From Peribacillus cavernae (GTDB lineage Bacteria > Bacillota > Bacilli > Bacillales > DSM-1321): DNA of 42,352 nt. Below, piece by piece: positions 18,414 to 27,024 of this stretch. The translations under genes and the position numbers were made by a program. Location of the stretch: positions 1 to 42,352 of the forward strand of contig NZ_RYZZ01000031.1 in NCBI RefSeq assembly GCF_003989135.1, read 5' to 3'. The notes under the pieces were generated by a model, which worked only from the letters and a program-made list of their open reading frames with translations, was not told where the DNA came from and did not search any database. How positions within the stretch are numbered: the first letter of the stretch is position 1; every line of letters starts with the position of its first letter.

Positions 18414-19192
18414 TTTTTTCGTGCTCCTTTTATTATAAAAATTTTCTCTCTTAAGAAAAAGTTTTCTCATTATCACCTAAAAGAATGCTACATTTTAAAA
18501 AATCATGAACCCAATAATGATTTATCGAAAAGAAAACGTAATGAACTAAGCCATAGCGCGGGATTCATACAAAAAATCCAGAGAATGGGCATCGTCCATA
18601 AAGATCTGTTCAATAGTATATGTAACCAAATTGAACTCAGGATAAACGGAAATGTCAAAATAGCAGGCGACAAAGTGCCGATTGATTAGGTGAGGGCTGC
18701 TGCACCATAATTCCTTATAGAGTTGTAATGAAACAACTGCATAAATAAAACTTGATCAGTGCCAAGCTTTCCTTACACAAAACAGGCCCTTAAGCGTAGA
18801 GGGAGTGCGGAAGTGGAAATGAATCACAAGATATGCCTAACAGTAAAAAAGGATAATTTGCGAAACGCAGCGTTCGTCCGCCGGCTAGTTTCCCTGTGAA
18901 CAGTCATTGGAGTAATACTTCTAGCAGTAGCATCCTTTGACCGATACATTCCTATTTGTAATAAAAGCTGCCAGGAGCAGCCTTTTATAGAAAGTTAAGA
19001 CACGCGGCCTATTTTATCGAAAAGTATATAATCCTTTAAAGAATTCTCTTTCAAAAGAAATGATGAGGACTGCCATTTTTTAAGGGATATGCATATACCG
19101 TTATCGCCAATTCAAAAGACATGTAAACTCATACTGTATGATATCATTTTAATAGCTCTAATGCAATAAAGGATATTTTTCTCTGGTTAATA
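18414..19192. other. Long intergenic stretch with a possible gene remnant
   Basis: No intact gene seen. One frame is open from about 18480 to a TAG at 18684-18686 and ends NVKIAGDKVPID, but has no start with a ribosome site and no recognised family; it may be the tail of a decayed gene. A hairpin at 18963-18987 follows. From there to the first peptide gene the DNA is A+T-rich; a TATAAT near 19030 lacks a good -35. Confidence 0.5.
18963..18987 (+). terminator. Terminator-like hairpin
   Basis: AAAAGCTGC and GCAGCCTTTT flank a short loop, with a short T-run. No intact gene ends here, so it may mark the former end of a lost gene. Confidence 0.5.
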
Positions 19193-19248
19193 GTGATCCA
19201 AATCTTTCATTCAATCGTTATCTATATGTAAACAAGGGGGGTGACATC

Positions 19249-19341
19249 ATGTACGATATTACTCAAATCTTGAGCGACATCCTGAATGGCAGTGTCAACG
19301 ATTCCGGTAACGTGGATATTGACGTGAGTGACCTGATCTAA
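19249..19341 (+). CDS. Tandem acidic mini-peptide, copy 1
   Basis: 30 residues: MYDITQILSDILNG, then SVNDSGNVDIDVSDLI. Strong site GGGGGGTGA before the ATG. The first half is a potential amphipathic helix (Ile4, Ile7, Leu8, Ile11, Leu12); the second has a Gly/Asn turn followed by alternating Val22/Ile24/Val26 and Asp23/Asp25. There are six aspartates and no Lys, Arg or His, no signal peptide and no double-glycine leader. I recognise no family. Translation is supported by four copies with conserved length, frame and ribosome site and mostly synonymous differences. The exporter pair downstream suggests secretion (inference). Confidence 0.8.
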   Translation: MYDITQILSDILNGSVNDSGNVDIDVSDLI

Positions 19342-19436
19342 GTATTTTTGATCTCAAATGGTAAAAAAAGCATCTTGTGAGTGATCCAAATCTTTCATTC
19401 AATCGTTATCTATATGTAAACAAGGGAGGTGACATC

Positions 19437-19529
19437 ATGTACGATATTACTCAAATCTTGAGCGACATCCTGAATGGCAGTGTCAACGATTCCGGTAACG
19501 TGGATATTGACGTGAGTGACCTGATCTAA
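19437..19529 (+). CDS. Tandem acidic mini-peptide, copy 2
   Basis: Protein and nucleotide sequence identical to copy 1; only one base differs in the whole 188-bp unit, in the ribosome site (GGGAGGTGA here). No promoter of its own is recognisable in the repeat unit and no terminator lies between copies, so the array is probably one transcript. Confidence 0.8.
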   Translation: MYDITQILSDILNGSVNDSGNVDIDVSDLI

Positions 19530-19624
19530 GTATTTTTGATCTCAAATGGTAAAAAAAGCATCTTGTGAGTGATCCAAATCTTTCATTCAATCGTTATCTA
19601 TATGTAAACAAGGGAGGTGGCACT

Positions 19625-19717
19625 ATGTTAGATTTTACACAAATTTTGAGCGACATCCTTAATGGCAATGTCAACGATTCCGGCAACGCGGATATTGACG
19701 TAAGTGACCTTTTATAA
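19625..19717 (+). CDS. Tandem acidic mini-peptide, copy 3
   Basis: 30 residues: MLDFTQILSDILNG, then NVNDSGNADIDVSDLL. It differs from copies 1/2 at residues 2, 4, 15, 22 and 30, all conservative or small changes, plus several silent codon changes (CTG/CTT, GGT/GGC, GTG/GTA). The TQILSDILNG core and NDSGN turn are unchanged. Ribosome site GGGAGGTGG. Confidence 0.8.
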   Translation: MLDFTQILSDILNGNVNDSGNADIDVSDLL

Positions 19718-19809
19718 ACTCTATTGAACTTTACTACTTATCAATATGTTCGTTAGAGTACTTACGATCATTCTCAAGCTTTCATATATTGAGCAAGGGA
19801 GGTGACATC

Positions 19810-19902
19810 ATGGTAGATTTCACACAAATCTTAAGCGACATCCTTAATGGCAATGTCAATGATTCCGGTAACGTGGATATTGATCTGAACGACTTGTTAT
19901 AA
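19810..19902 (+). CDS. Tandem acidic mini-peptide, copy 4
   Basis: 30 residues: MVDFTQILSDILNG, then NVNDSGNVDIDLNDLL. Its upstream 90 bases are unlike the other copies except for the ribosome site GGGAGGTGACATC, so it looks like the oldest diverged member. About 55 bases downstream lies a strong terminator, then the exporter genes. Confidence 0.8.
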   Translation: MVDFTQILSDILNGNVNDSGNVDIDLNDLL

Positions 19903-19958
19903 TAGTTACCTGTGTGGTAAATAGGTGGTTATTATTTCTAAAATGTAACGACACATTT

Positions 19959-19990
19959 CCGGGGTGATTTCCACCCCGGTTATTTTTTTG
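19959..19990 (+). terminator. Terminator between peptide array and exporter genes
   Basis: CCGGGGTG and CACCCCGG form an 8-bp GC stem, followed by TTATTTTTTTG. It should end most transcripts from the peptide genes, leaving read-through or a separate start for the ABC genes. Confidence 0.88.
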
Positions 19991-20068
19991 TAGAAACCGC
20001 TTTTTCATATGAACCCTACTGCTACTATCCAGGATAAATTTAGTCCAACCGAACGGAGTTGAAAAGGT

Positions 20069-21796
20069 ATGAGAAAATTATTTAGGTTTGTAAAACCTTA
20101 TAAGATTCCTGTGATTATTGTATTAGTTCTTACATTTCTTCAATCTCTATCTCAGCTTTTTCTCCCAACATTGATGGCTACTATTGTGGATGAAGGAATC
20201 GTTAACGGTGATATTCACCTTATTATAAAAATTGGCGGTCTGATGCTGCTGGTAGCTGGAAGCGGAGTAATTCTGTCCATTTTGACAAACTTCTATTCTT
20301 CGAGAGTTGCAATGGGTTTCGGCAAAACCCTTAGGGGCAAGTTATTTTCTCATGTGGAAAATTTATCGTTAATGGATTTTAATAAAATCGGAACGTCTTC
20401 TTTAATGATGAGAACAACCAATGACATTCTTCAGGTTCAGCAAGTGCTAACCATGACATTGAAGATATTTATCACCGCTCCAATTATGTTCCTCGGCGGA
20501 ATTATTATCGTGTTTTCCACGGACCCGAAACTTTCATTGATTATCATTGCGGCCTTACCTTTCATTGTAGCCGCCGTATTTATTACTGCAAAAAAAGGAC
20601 TGCCACTTTTTAAATTAGTACAGAAAAAACTGGACCGTTTAAATCTGGTATTACGCGAAGGATTAACGGGCCTGCGAGTCATTCGATCATTTAATCGTCT
20701 TGATTTTGAAAAGAAACGCTTTAACGAAGCAAATTTTGACTTTTCTAAAACCACTATTAAGGTTAACAAATTAATGGCAACTTTAACACCAATCCTAACG
20801 CTTGTACTTAATTTCTCGATTATCGCTACTATTTGGTTTGGCAGTATTCGGATAAGCAACGAACACATTCAAGTTGGAGACCTAATGGCTATTATTCAAT
20901 ATGCCACGCAAATCATGTTCTCGCTTATCATGGCCTCGGTTATGTTTGTTATGATTCCCCGTGCTTCTGTTTCAGCTGCCAGGATTAACGAAGTGCTCGA
21001 TTCTTGCTCCAGCCATGAAGAAGAACCTCTATCCGGGTATACCGATAGCAAAAGAGGACAAATTGACTTTCGTGATGTGACCTTTCGTTATCCCGGTGCA
21101 GAAAAACCCGTGATCTCCAACCTATCATTTTCTGCAAAGCCAGGAGAAGTGACAGCTATTATCGGCGGGACCGGAGCTGGCAAATCTACTTTAATCAACA
21201 TGATTCCTCGCTTCTACGAAATTGAACGAGGAACTATTTCGGTGGATGGCATTAATATTTGTGATATTCCACAAAAAACCCTCCGATCCAAAATTGGCTT
21301 GGTCCCTCAAAAACCCCTCCTGTTTTCTGGAACAATTGCTGATAACATCCGTTTAGGAAAAGAATCTGCAACTAACGAAGAGATAAAGGAAGCCGCAGAT
21401 ATCGCTCAAGCCAGTGATTTTATTACGAAAATGAAAGACGGGATGTATTCGAAAGTTTTACAAAAAGGCGCTAACTTATCCGGCGGACAAAGGCAGCGCC
21501 TTTCGATAGCGCGGGCCTTGGTAAGAAAATCCGAGATCTATATCTTTGATGATAGCTTTTCAGCGCTAGACTATGGGACACAAGAAAAACTGCAAGCAGC
21601 CCTAAAAAAAGAAATGCAAGGTTCTACGGTGCTTTTTATAACTCAAAGAATTAGCAGCATATTACATGCAGACCAAATTATCGTTTTGGATGAAGGCAGG
21701 ACGGCAGGCATCGGTACCCATGAGAAGTTGATGAAAACCTCTGGGATCTACAGGGAAATTGTAACGTCTCAGCTACCAGGGGAGGCGGTAATGTGA
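20069..21796 (+). CDS. ABC exporter half-transporter, degenerate-site subunit
   Basis: 575 aa. N-terminal type IV exporter membrane domain (six helices, ~1-310) fused to an ATPase domain. Walker A GGTGAGKST and signature LSGGQRQR are normal. After Walker B the catalytic Glu is Asp (IYIFDDSFSALD) and the switch histidine is Gln (LFITQRIS). These are marks of the non-catalytic half of a heterodimeric exporter. No peptidase C39 domain, so it would not cleave a leader. The ATG follows GGAG. It overlaps the next gene by 4 bases. Closest named relatives by organisation are YfiB/YfiC, BmrC/BmrD and LmrC/LmrD; the substrate is inferred from the peptide array. Confidence 0.9.
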   Translation: MRKLFRFVKPYKIPVIIVLVLTFLQSLSQLFLPTLMATIVDEGIVNGDIHLIIKIGGLMLLVAGSGVILSILTNFYSSRVAMGFGKTLRGKLFSHVENLSLMDFNKIGTSSLMMRTTNDILQVQQVLTMTLKIFITAPIMFLGGIIIVFSTDPKLSLIIIAALPFIVAAVFITAKKGLPLFKLVQKKLDRLNLVLREGLTGLRVIRSFNRLDFEKKRFNEANFDFSKTTIKVNKLMATLTPILTLVLNFSIIATIWFGSIRISNEHIQVGDLMAIIQYATQIMFSLIMASVMFVMIPRASVSAARINEVLDSCSSHEEEPLSGYTDSKRGQIDFRDVTFRYPGAEKPVISNLSFSAKPGEVTAIIGGTGAGKSTLINMIPRFYEIERGTISVDGINICDIPQKTLRSKIGLVPQKPLLFSGTIADNIRLGKESATNEEIKEAADIAQASDFITKMKDGMYSKVLQKGANLSGGQRQRLSIARALVRKSEIYIFDDSFSALDYGTQEKLQAALKKEMQGSTVLFITQRISSILHADQIIVLDEGRTAGIGTHEKLMKTSGIYREIVTSQLPGEAVM

Positions 21797-23679
21797 GTGA
21801 AGGACGTCAAAAAAGGAACCTTAGGTCAAGAATGGATTCGGTTATTAAAAAAAGAAAATCAGTGAGGAGTGCCAAAGATTTTAAAGGGACACTGAAAAGG
21901 CTTTTACACTATCTGAGGCCTCACAAATTTCGCTTGCTCTTAGTATTGTTAACGGCTGTACTAAGCACAGCTTTTACCATTCTCAGTCCGAAGATTATGG
22001 GTCTCGCTACGACAGAGATATTTTCAGGGATGGTAGAAAGGTTATATTCGGTGCGGAATGCAGGAATAGATTTTGGTAAACTGCTGCAAATTCTTATTGT
22101 ATTAGGGGGACTTTATATTCTGAGTGTGTTATTTAGTTACATTCAGCAGTTCCTGATTGTTGGCATTTCCCAAAATGTCATTTTTACACTTCGTAAGGAA
22201 GTGAATGAAAAATTAGCACGTCTTCCCCTTTCATTTTTCGATTCGCGTAAACATGGCGATATTTTAAGCCGTGCTATGAATGATATTGAGAATATCAGCA
22301 GCAGTATACAGCAGACTCTAACACAATTGATCACATCTCTACTTACCCTGGTTGGAGTCCTGGTGATGATGTTGACGATAAGTCCTTTACTGACACTTAT
22401 CGTCCTGCTAACCTTGCCATTAAGCTATTTAGTTACAGCAAAAATCGCTGCTCGCGCACAAGTATTTTTCAGAGAGCAGCAAAAATCACTAGGAAAATTG
22501 AATAGCCATGTTGAAGAAATGTACTCCGGACACGATATTGTAAAAGCATTCGGTTTGGAGAAAAAATCCACCACAAAGTTTAATGACATGAATGAGAAGT
22601 TGTACGACTCTGGGTGGAAAGCGCAATTCGTCTCCGGATTGATAATGCCCCTCATGAGTTTCATCAACAATATCGGCTATGTATTCGTTTGTGTTGCCGG
22701 TGGCATTCTCGTCACAAGAAACACGATACAAATTGGTGATATTCAAGCATTTATTCAATATGTCAGGCAGTTTTCACAGCCAATTACCCGAGTGTCCACG
22801 ATAGCAAATATTGTGCAGTCCACTGTCGCATCAGCTGAACGTGTATTTGAGATTTTAGATGAACAAGAGGAACTTCCAGATGCATCTGCATCAAAAGTTA
22901 TTAGCTCGCCTAAAAGCTTTGTAGAATTCCACAACGTTTCGTTTAGCTATCAAGAAGGCGAACCAATGATTGAGGACCTCAATATCAGTGTTAAAAAAGG
23001 GCAGAAGGTAGCAATTGTAGGCCCCACTGGTGCAGGTAAAACTACATTAATTAATCTGTTGATGAGATTTTATGAAATAAATAGTGGAAGGATTACCATA
23101 GATGATGTCGATATTCGTGATTTGAAGCGCAGCGATCTCCGCAGTCTATTTGGTATCGTGCTTCAGGACACATGGCTCTTTACTGGTTCGATACGAGATA
23201 ATATTGCTTACGGAAGTAAAGCAGCTACTGAAGAAGCAATTGTTCGTGCATCAAAGGCTGCAAATGCTGATTATTTTATAAGAACCCTTTCTGATGGATA
23301 TGACACCATTTTAAATGAAGAAGCGTCCAATATTTCACAGGGACAAAAGCAGCTTCTGACAATTGCACGGGCAATCCTTGCCGACCCGGCAATTTTAATT
23401 CTAGATGAAGCGACTAGTAATGTCGATACAAGAACGGAGGTTCATATACAACGTGCCCTAAAAGTATTGATGGAAGGAAAAACAAGTTTTATTATTGCTC
23501 ATAGACTTTCCACCATTCAAAATGCAGATGTAATACTCGTAATGGATCATGGTAAGGTGATTGAGAAGGGCAGCCATAAAGAGCTTCTCTTAAAAGAAGG
23601 TTTCTATGCCAACCTATACAAGAACCAATTCACCAGGGATATGCCACAAAATAATGCTTTACAACAAACGGTAGGTTAA
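21793..23679 (+). CDS. ABC exporter half-transporter, catalytic subunit
   Basis: 628 aa. A basic N-terminal extension (~1-35) precedes six membrane helices and an ATPase domain. Walker A GPTGAGKTT, Walker B with catalytic Glu (ILILDEATSNVD) and switch His (IIAHRLSTI) are intact, while the signature is altered to NISQGQKQ. This complements the preceding subunit, so the pair has one working and one degenerate ATP site. Starts at GTG 21793 within the stop of the previous gene, after GGGGAGG, so translation is coupled. Confidence 0.91.
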   Translation: MSEGRQKRNLRSRMDSVIKKRKSVRSAKDFKGTLKRLLHYLRPHKFRLLLVLLTAVLSTAFTILSPKIMGLATTEIFSGMVERLYSVRNAGIDFGKLLQILIVLGGLYILSVLFSYIQQFLIVGISQNVIFTLRKEVNEKLARLPLSFFDSRKHGDILSRAMNDIENISSSIQQTLTQLITSLLTLVGVLVMMLTISPLLTLIVLLTLPLSYLVTAKIAARAQVFFREQQKSLGKLNSHVEEMYSGHDIVKAFGLEKKSTTKFNDMNEKLYDSGWKAQFVSGLIMPLMSFINNIGYVFVCVAGGILVTRNTIQIGDIQAFIQYVRQFSQPITRVSTIANIVQSTVASAERVFEILDEQEELPDASASKVISSPKSFVEFHNVSFSYQEGEPMIEDLNISVKKGQKVAIVGPTGAGKTTLINLLMRFYEINSGRITIDDVDIRDLKRSDLRSLFGIVLQDTWLFTGSIRDNIAYGSKAATEEAIVRASKAANADYFIRTLSDGYDTILNEEASNISQGQKQLLTIARAILADPAILILDEATSNVDTRTEVHIQRALKVLMEGKTSFIIAHRLSTIQNADVILVMDHGKVIEKGSHKELLLKEGFYANLYKNQFTRDMPQNNALQQTVG

Positions 23680-23886
23680 TATGCTTACAGTAGTATATAA
23701 ATACGCCAAAATGAAAGAGGTTGGATGTCGATAAAAGTCTTAATTTCTAAGTGGATAAAGAATAATAAAATATTTCATGTCAGGTTTTAGGAAGTTTTGT
23801 CTAAACTGTTCCATTTAATTAAGGAGTTTTGCATAATGATACTTATGTGTAGTGTTGCACTAAACGACTAAAGTAGAGGTATTTAT

Positions 23887-24045
23887 ATGAGCTTTATGGA
23901 AATTTATGAATTAGAAAAAACGATCGATCAGCTAAAAATAGAAATGGTCCAGATTGCCGAAAAAACTGGCTTAAACAGCCACGACACGCTTAGTTGCAGC
24001 CAGAAATTAGACAAACTCATCACGATTTATCAAAAGCATTCATAG
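23887..24045 (+). CDS. Spo0E-like aspartyl-phosphate phosphatase
   Basis: 52 aa helical hairpin protein. The family signature is present as SQKLDKLI (residues ~39-46), preceded by a first helix rich in Glu/Lys. Members dephosphorylate Spo0A-P or related response regulators and so delay sporulation. The ATG at 23887 has AGAGG about 8 bases upstream. It lies about 200 bases after the exporter genes and before murF, in the same inserted region. Which response regulator it acts on cannot be told from sequence. Confidence 0.82.
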   Translation: MSFMEIYELEKTIDQLKIEMVQIAEKTGLNSHDTLSCSQKLDKLITIYQKHS

Positions 24046-24075
24046 TAGTAGATTATGAAGCAATCAACTGACTAA

Positions 24076-24098
24076 AGGGGGTGACTCCCCCTCTTCTC
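24076..24098 (+). terminator. Terminator-like hairpin after the Spo0E-like gene
   Basis: AGGGGG and CCCCCT enclose TGACT, followed by CTTCTC; the T-run is weak. Confidence 0.5.
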
Positions 24099-24187
24099 AT
24101 ATCAACGTACCGTTTGGTACACAGTATTTCGATTCATGTATGACATACGGTCCATTAATACGCGATAAACCATCTTGGATTAGATGC

Positions 24188-25564
24188 CTATTTTTGCAAG
24201 GCATGCACGACCTCTTCCAGTTTCATACCACGTGATGCTTTTACGAGGATTACATCATTTGCTTTTGCATGTTTCCTGAGTTCTGCAATCAGATCGTTTT
24301 TATCCTGAAAAGCAAATATATTTTCAGAAGAAAACCGTTTTCCGGCGCCTTCTGCAATGGCTTTGCCCAACTCCCCGAAGGTAAACACTTTATTGATTTT
24401 TTCCGGGTCGATCAGCTCGCCAATTTTCTCATGAAAACCCTGTTCCTGCGGCCCAAGCTCTAGCATATCACCAAGTACGAGGTATTTATCGGGAAATCCC
24501 GTTAGGTCCTCTATTAACTCTATCGCAGCTTTCATCGAAGTTGGACTTGCATTATAGGCATCATTTATAATCTTTTCCCCGCGCAGCCCTTCAACCATTT
24601 CCATTCTCATATGGGTGAGCTGGAAGCTGCGGAGTCCCTTACGGATCGATTCTTCATCCACATGCAGCTCTTTTGCAGCGAGCATCGCGGCGAGTGCGTT
24701 TAACACATTATGGTTTCCCAGCACCGGAATGATGTATTCCCCCATGGTTTCAGGAAGGGTAAATATTGTACTGTCCTTTTCCTGCTTGATCGTCAGCGGG
24801 TATAGATCATTTGTATCACTACGGCCAAAAGAAAGGATACGATTGCTTACTTGCTTATCTCTTACTCGGCTTTGTAGCAAGGGTTCATCACCATGATAAA
24901 TCAGTGTGCCGTTCTCGGAGAGTCCAACCATAATTTCAAACTTGGCATTGGCAATCTCTTCACGGGAACCGAGATCCAGTAAATGGGCCTCACCGATATT
25001 CGTAATAATCGCCACATCGGGACGGGCAAGCTTCGATAGAAACTCTATTTCCCCCCTGCTGCTCATGCCCATTTCCAGGACAGCAGCCTCGGTATCTTCC
25101 GTCATCGAAAGAATCGTTAATGGCAAACCGATATGGTTATTGTAGTTTCCGCTTGTCTTGTGTACCCTATAGGTGGTTTCGAGCAAGGCCGCGGTCATAT
25201 CCTTTGTCGTCGTTTTCCCGTTGCTGCCAGTTATGCCGACAACCTTGATTGTCAATTCATTCCGGTATCCTTCTGCTAAATGTTGCAATGCCTTTAACGT
25301 ATCAGTAACGACAATCAGCGGGACTCCTTTCGGCGGATTCGGGACATCTTCCTGCCAAAGGGAGGCCGATGCACCCTGGCTTATTGCCATTTCTACATAT
25401 TGATGCCCATTTACTTGTTCTCCATTTAGCGGAACAAATAAGTTTTTTTTCGAGATATTTCTGGAATCAATTGATACTCCGTGTACTTCAATTCCTCCAT
25501 GTTCCGATATATCGTTTAAACCTCCGGCCATTTTATGAATCTGCTTTAAAGTCCTTACAATCAT
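24188..25564 (-). CDS. murF: UDP-MurNAc-tripeptide--D-Ala-D-Ala ligase MurF
   Basis: 458 aa Mur ligase adding D-Ala-D-Ala to the peptidoglycan precursor in the cytoplasm. N-terminal MurF domain with SIDSRNISKKNLFVPLNGE, ATP loop VGITGSNGKTTTKDM (~residue 110), middle ANAKFEIMVGL and C-terminal DAYNASPTSMKAAIE. The second of two in-frame ATGs (25564) is chosen: AGGAGG lies six bases before it but touches the first. Follows ddl, which makes its substrate. Confidence 0.96.
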   Translation of the reverse strand: MIVRTLKQIHKMAGGLNDISEHGGIEVHGVSIDSRNISKKNLFVPLNGEQVNGHQYVEMAISQGASASLWQEDVPNPPKGVPLIVVTDTLKALQHLAEGYRNELTIKVVGITGSNGKTTTKDMTAALLETTYRVHKTSGNYNNHIGLPLTILSMTEDTEAAVLEMGMSSRGEIEFLSKLARPDVAIITNIGEAHLLDLGSREEIANAKFEIMVGLSENGTLIYHGDEPLLQSRVRDKQVSNRILSFGRSDTNDLYPLTIKQEKDSTIFTLPETMGEYIIPVLGNHNVLNALAAMLAAKELHVDEESIRKGLRSFQLTHMRMEMVEGLRGEKIINDAYNASPTSMKAAIELIEDLTGFPDKYLVLGDMLELGPQEQGFHEKIGELIDPEKINKVFTFGELGKAIAEGAGKRFSSENIFAFQDKNDLIAELRKHAKANDVILVKASRGMKLEEVVHALQK

Positions 25565-25698
25565 TTTCATCCTCCTACAAGTTTTCTTGCGTTTTTCGAA
25601 TCAGCTGTGATTTTGTCATCTATAAATAACGAAGCAGAAGCTCTCAGATTGCTGCTCCTGCTCACTTTCCGTCCGTGTATTAAGTTTCAGGGTTATTA

Positions 25699-26787
25699 TC
25701 AAAACGTATGTTTAATTTTCTGCTTCTCTTCATGGCGTTCCTTTGCCAGTTTAACTAATCTTTCGATAAGCTTAGGGTACTCTACACCTGTATGCTTCCA
25801 TAGCAAAGGGAACATACTGAATGGTGTAAAGCCGGGCATTGTATTCACTTCATTGATATATGGCTTTCCATCCTTGGTCAAGAAGAAATCCGCCCGGACA
25901 AGGCCGGAGCAATCCAATGCTTTAAATGCAGTAGCCGCCATTTCAGTAAGCAAGTTATATTCCTGATCAGAAATTTCTGCCGGGATAACGAGGGCTGTGT
26001 TTCCATCCTCATATTTTGCCTTGTAATCGTAAAAGTCTTCTTTCGGGATGATTTCGCCTGCAACTGAACATTCCGCTTCATCATTTCCAAGGATCCCGAT
26101 TTCAACTTCTCTGGCAACAATCCCTTCTTCAACAATTATTTTACGGTCGAATTGGAATGCTTCTTCAAAAGCCCTCTCTAATTCAGCCTTTGATGCACAT
26201 TTGCTGATCCCGACACTCGATCCCAGATTAGCCGGTTTGACAAAGCAAGGATATCCAAGTTCGTCTTCCACTTTTTGATAAGCGGCTTCACGACTCTTCT
26301 CCCAATCGGAGCGGATGAACCAGGTGTATTTTACCTGGGAAAGACCAGACTGGGCGAAAATGTTTTTCATGATCACTTTATCCATCCCCGCGGAAGAAGC
26401 TAGGACACCATTGCCTACATAAGGAAGGTTCAACAGTTCAAGCATTCCCTGGACCGTTCCATCTTCTCCATTCGGCCCGTGAAGAAGCGGGAAGATTACA
26501 TCGAAGCCGCCATCATTGCTGCCGGTCCCATCTTCAGCAAGCACTGAAGCTTGAGATAATACAATCGGCGCTATCGACGTTTCTCCAGAGTAAGCGAGCT
26601 CTGTGACGCTTTCAACAGGCCCTGTCAGCTGCGGACCTTTAATCCAGGCCCCCTCTTCGGTTATGTAAATCGGATGTATGTCAAATTCCTTTAAATCGAG
26701 CGCTTTAATGACGGCCATAGCGGTTTGCATGGAAACATGATGCTCCGCTGACTTTCCGCCGTACAGTAAACCAAGTTTCGTTTTCAT
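25699..26787 (-). CDS. ddl: D-alanine--D-alanine ligase Ddl
   Basis: 362 aa ATP-grasp enzyme joining two D-alanines. N-terminal [13 protein letters not shown], glycine-rich [15 protein letters not shown]-binding [31 protein letters not shown] and catalytic/metal-binding [14 protein letters not shown] are all intact. The FSMFP form with Phe is of the D-Ala-D-Ala rather than D-Ala-D-Lac class as far as motif reading goes. ATG with GGGAGGG upstream. Operon with murF. Confidence 0.96.
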   Translation of the reverse strand: MKTKLGLLYGGKSAEHHVSMQTAMAVIKALDLKEFDIHPIYITEEGAWIKGPQLTGPVESVTELAYSGETSIAPIVLSQASVLAEDGTGSNDGGFDVIFPLLHGPNGEDGTVQGMLELLNLPYVGNGVLASSAGMDKVIMKNIFAQSGLSQVKYTWFIRSDWEKSREAAYQKVEDELGYPCFVKPANLGSSVGISKCASKAELERAFEEAFQFDRKIIVEEGIVAREVEIGILGNDEAECSVAGEIIPKEDFYDYKAKYEDGNTALVIPAEISDQEYNLLTEMAATAFKALDCSGLVRADFFLTKDGKPYINEVNTMPGFTPFSMFPLLWKHTGVEYPKLIERLVKLAKERHEEKQKIKHTF

Positions 26788-26992
26788 GTAGTTTCCCTCC
26801 CATACTTCTTTATCCGTTTCTTATTGTAACATTTTCCGGACAAAACGAAATCATTTTCTATTGGCTTCTTTCTTAGAGAGCTTCAGTGGTGATCCTTTCC
26901 AAATCCACTGCGGACCTTTGCTTTTATCCTATGAAATAAATGGCAAGGCCTACGCCAAAATGCTACCAAAAGTGCCTCAAGCGGCGTTACAT

Positions 26993-27024
26993 GAAAAACC
27001 CCGGATTACAATCCGGGGTTTTTC
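26993..27024. terminator. Terminator after the 27.0-27.8-kb gene
   Basis: AAAAACCCCGGATT pairs with AATCCGGGGTTTTT, with T-runs on both strands. It overlaps the stop codon of the minus-strand gene. Confidence 0.9.

Larger units (their letters stand above)
19193..19619 (+). repeat. 188-bp tandem duplication of the peptide gene unit
   Basis: Units start at 19193, 19381 and 19569 (GTGATCCAAATC). Units 1 and 2 agree over all 188 bases except one G/A in the ribosome site; the third matches for about 51 bases up to its own ribosome site and then diverges. A recent duplication. Copy number could be miscounted by short-read assembly. Confidence 0.92.

Noticed and set aside
19193..19902. Tandem 188-bp units as CRISPR or simple satellite
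   Set aside because: Each unit holds a short coding frame with ribosome site; differences fall mostly at silent positions.
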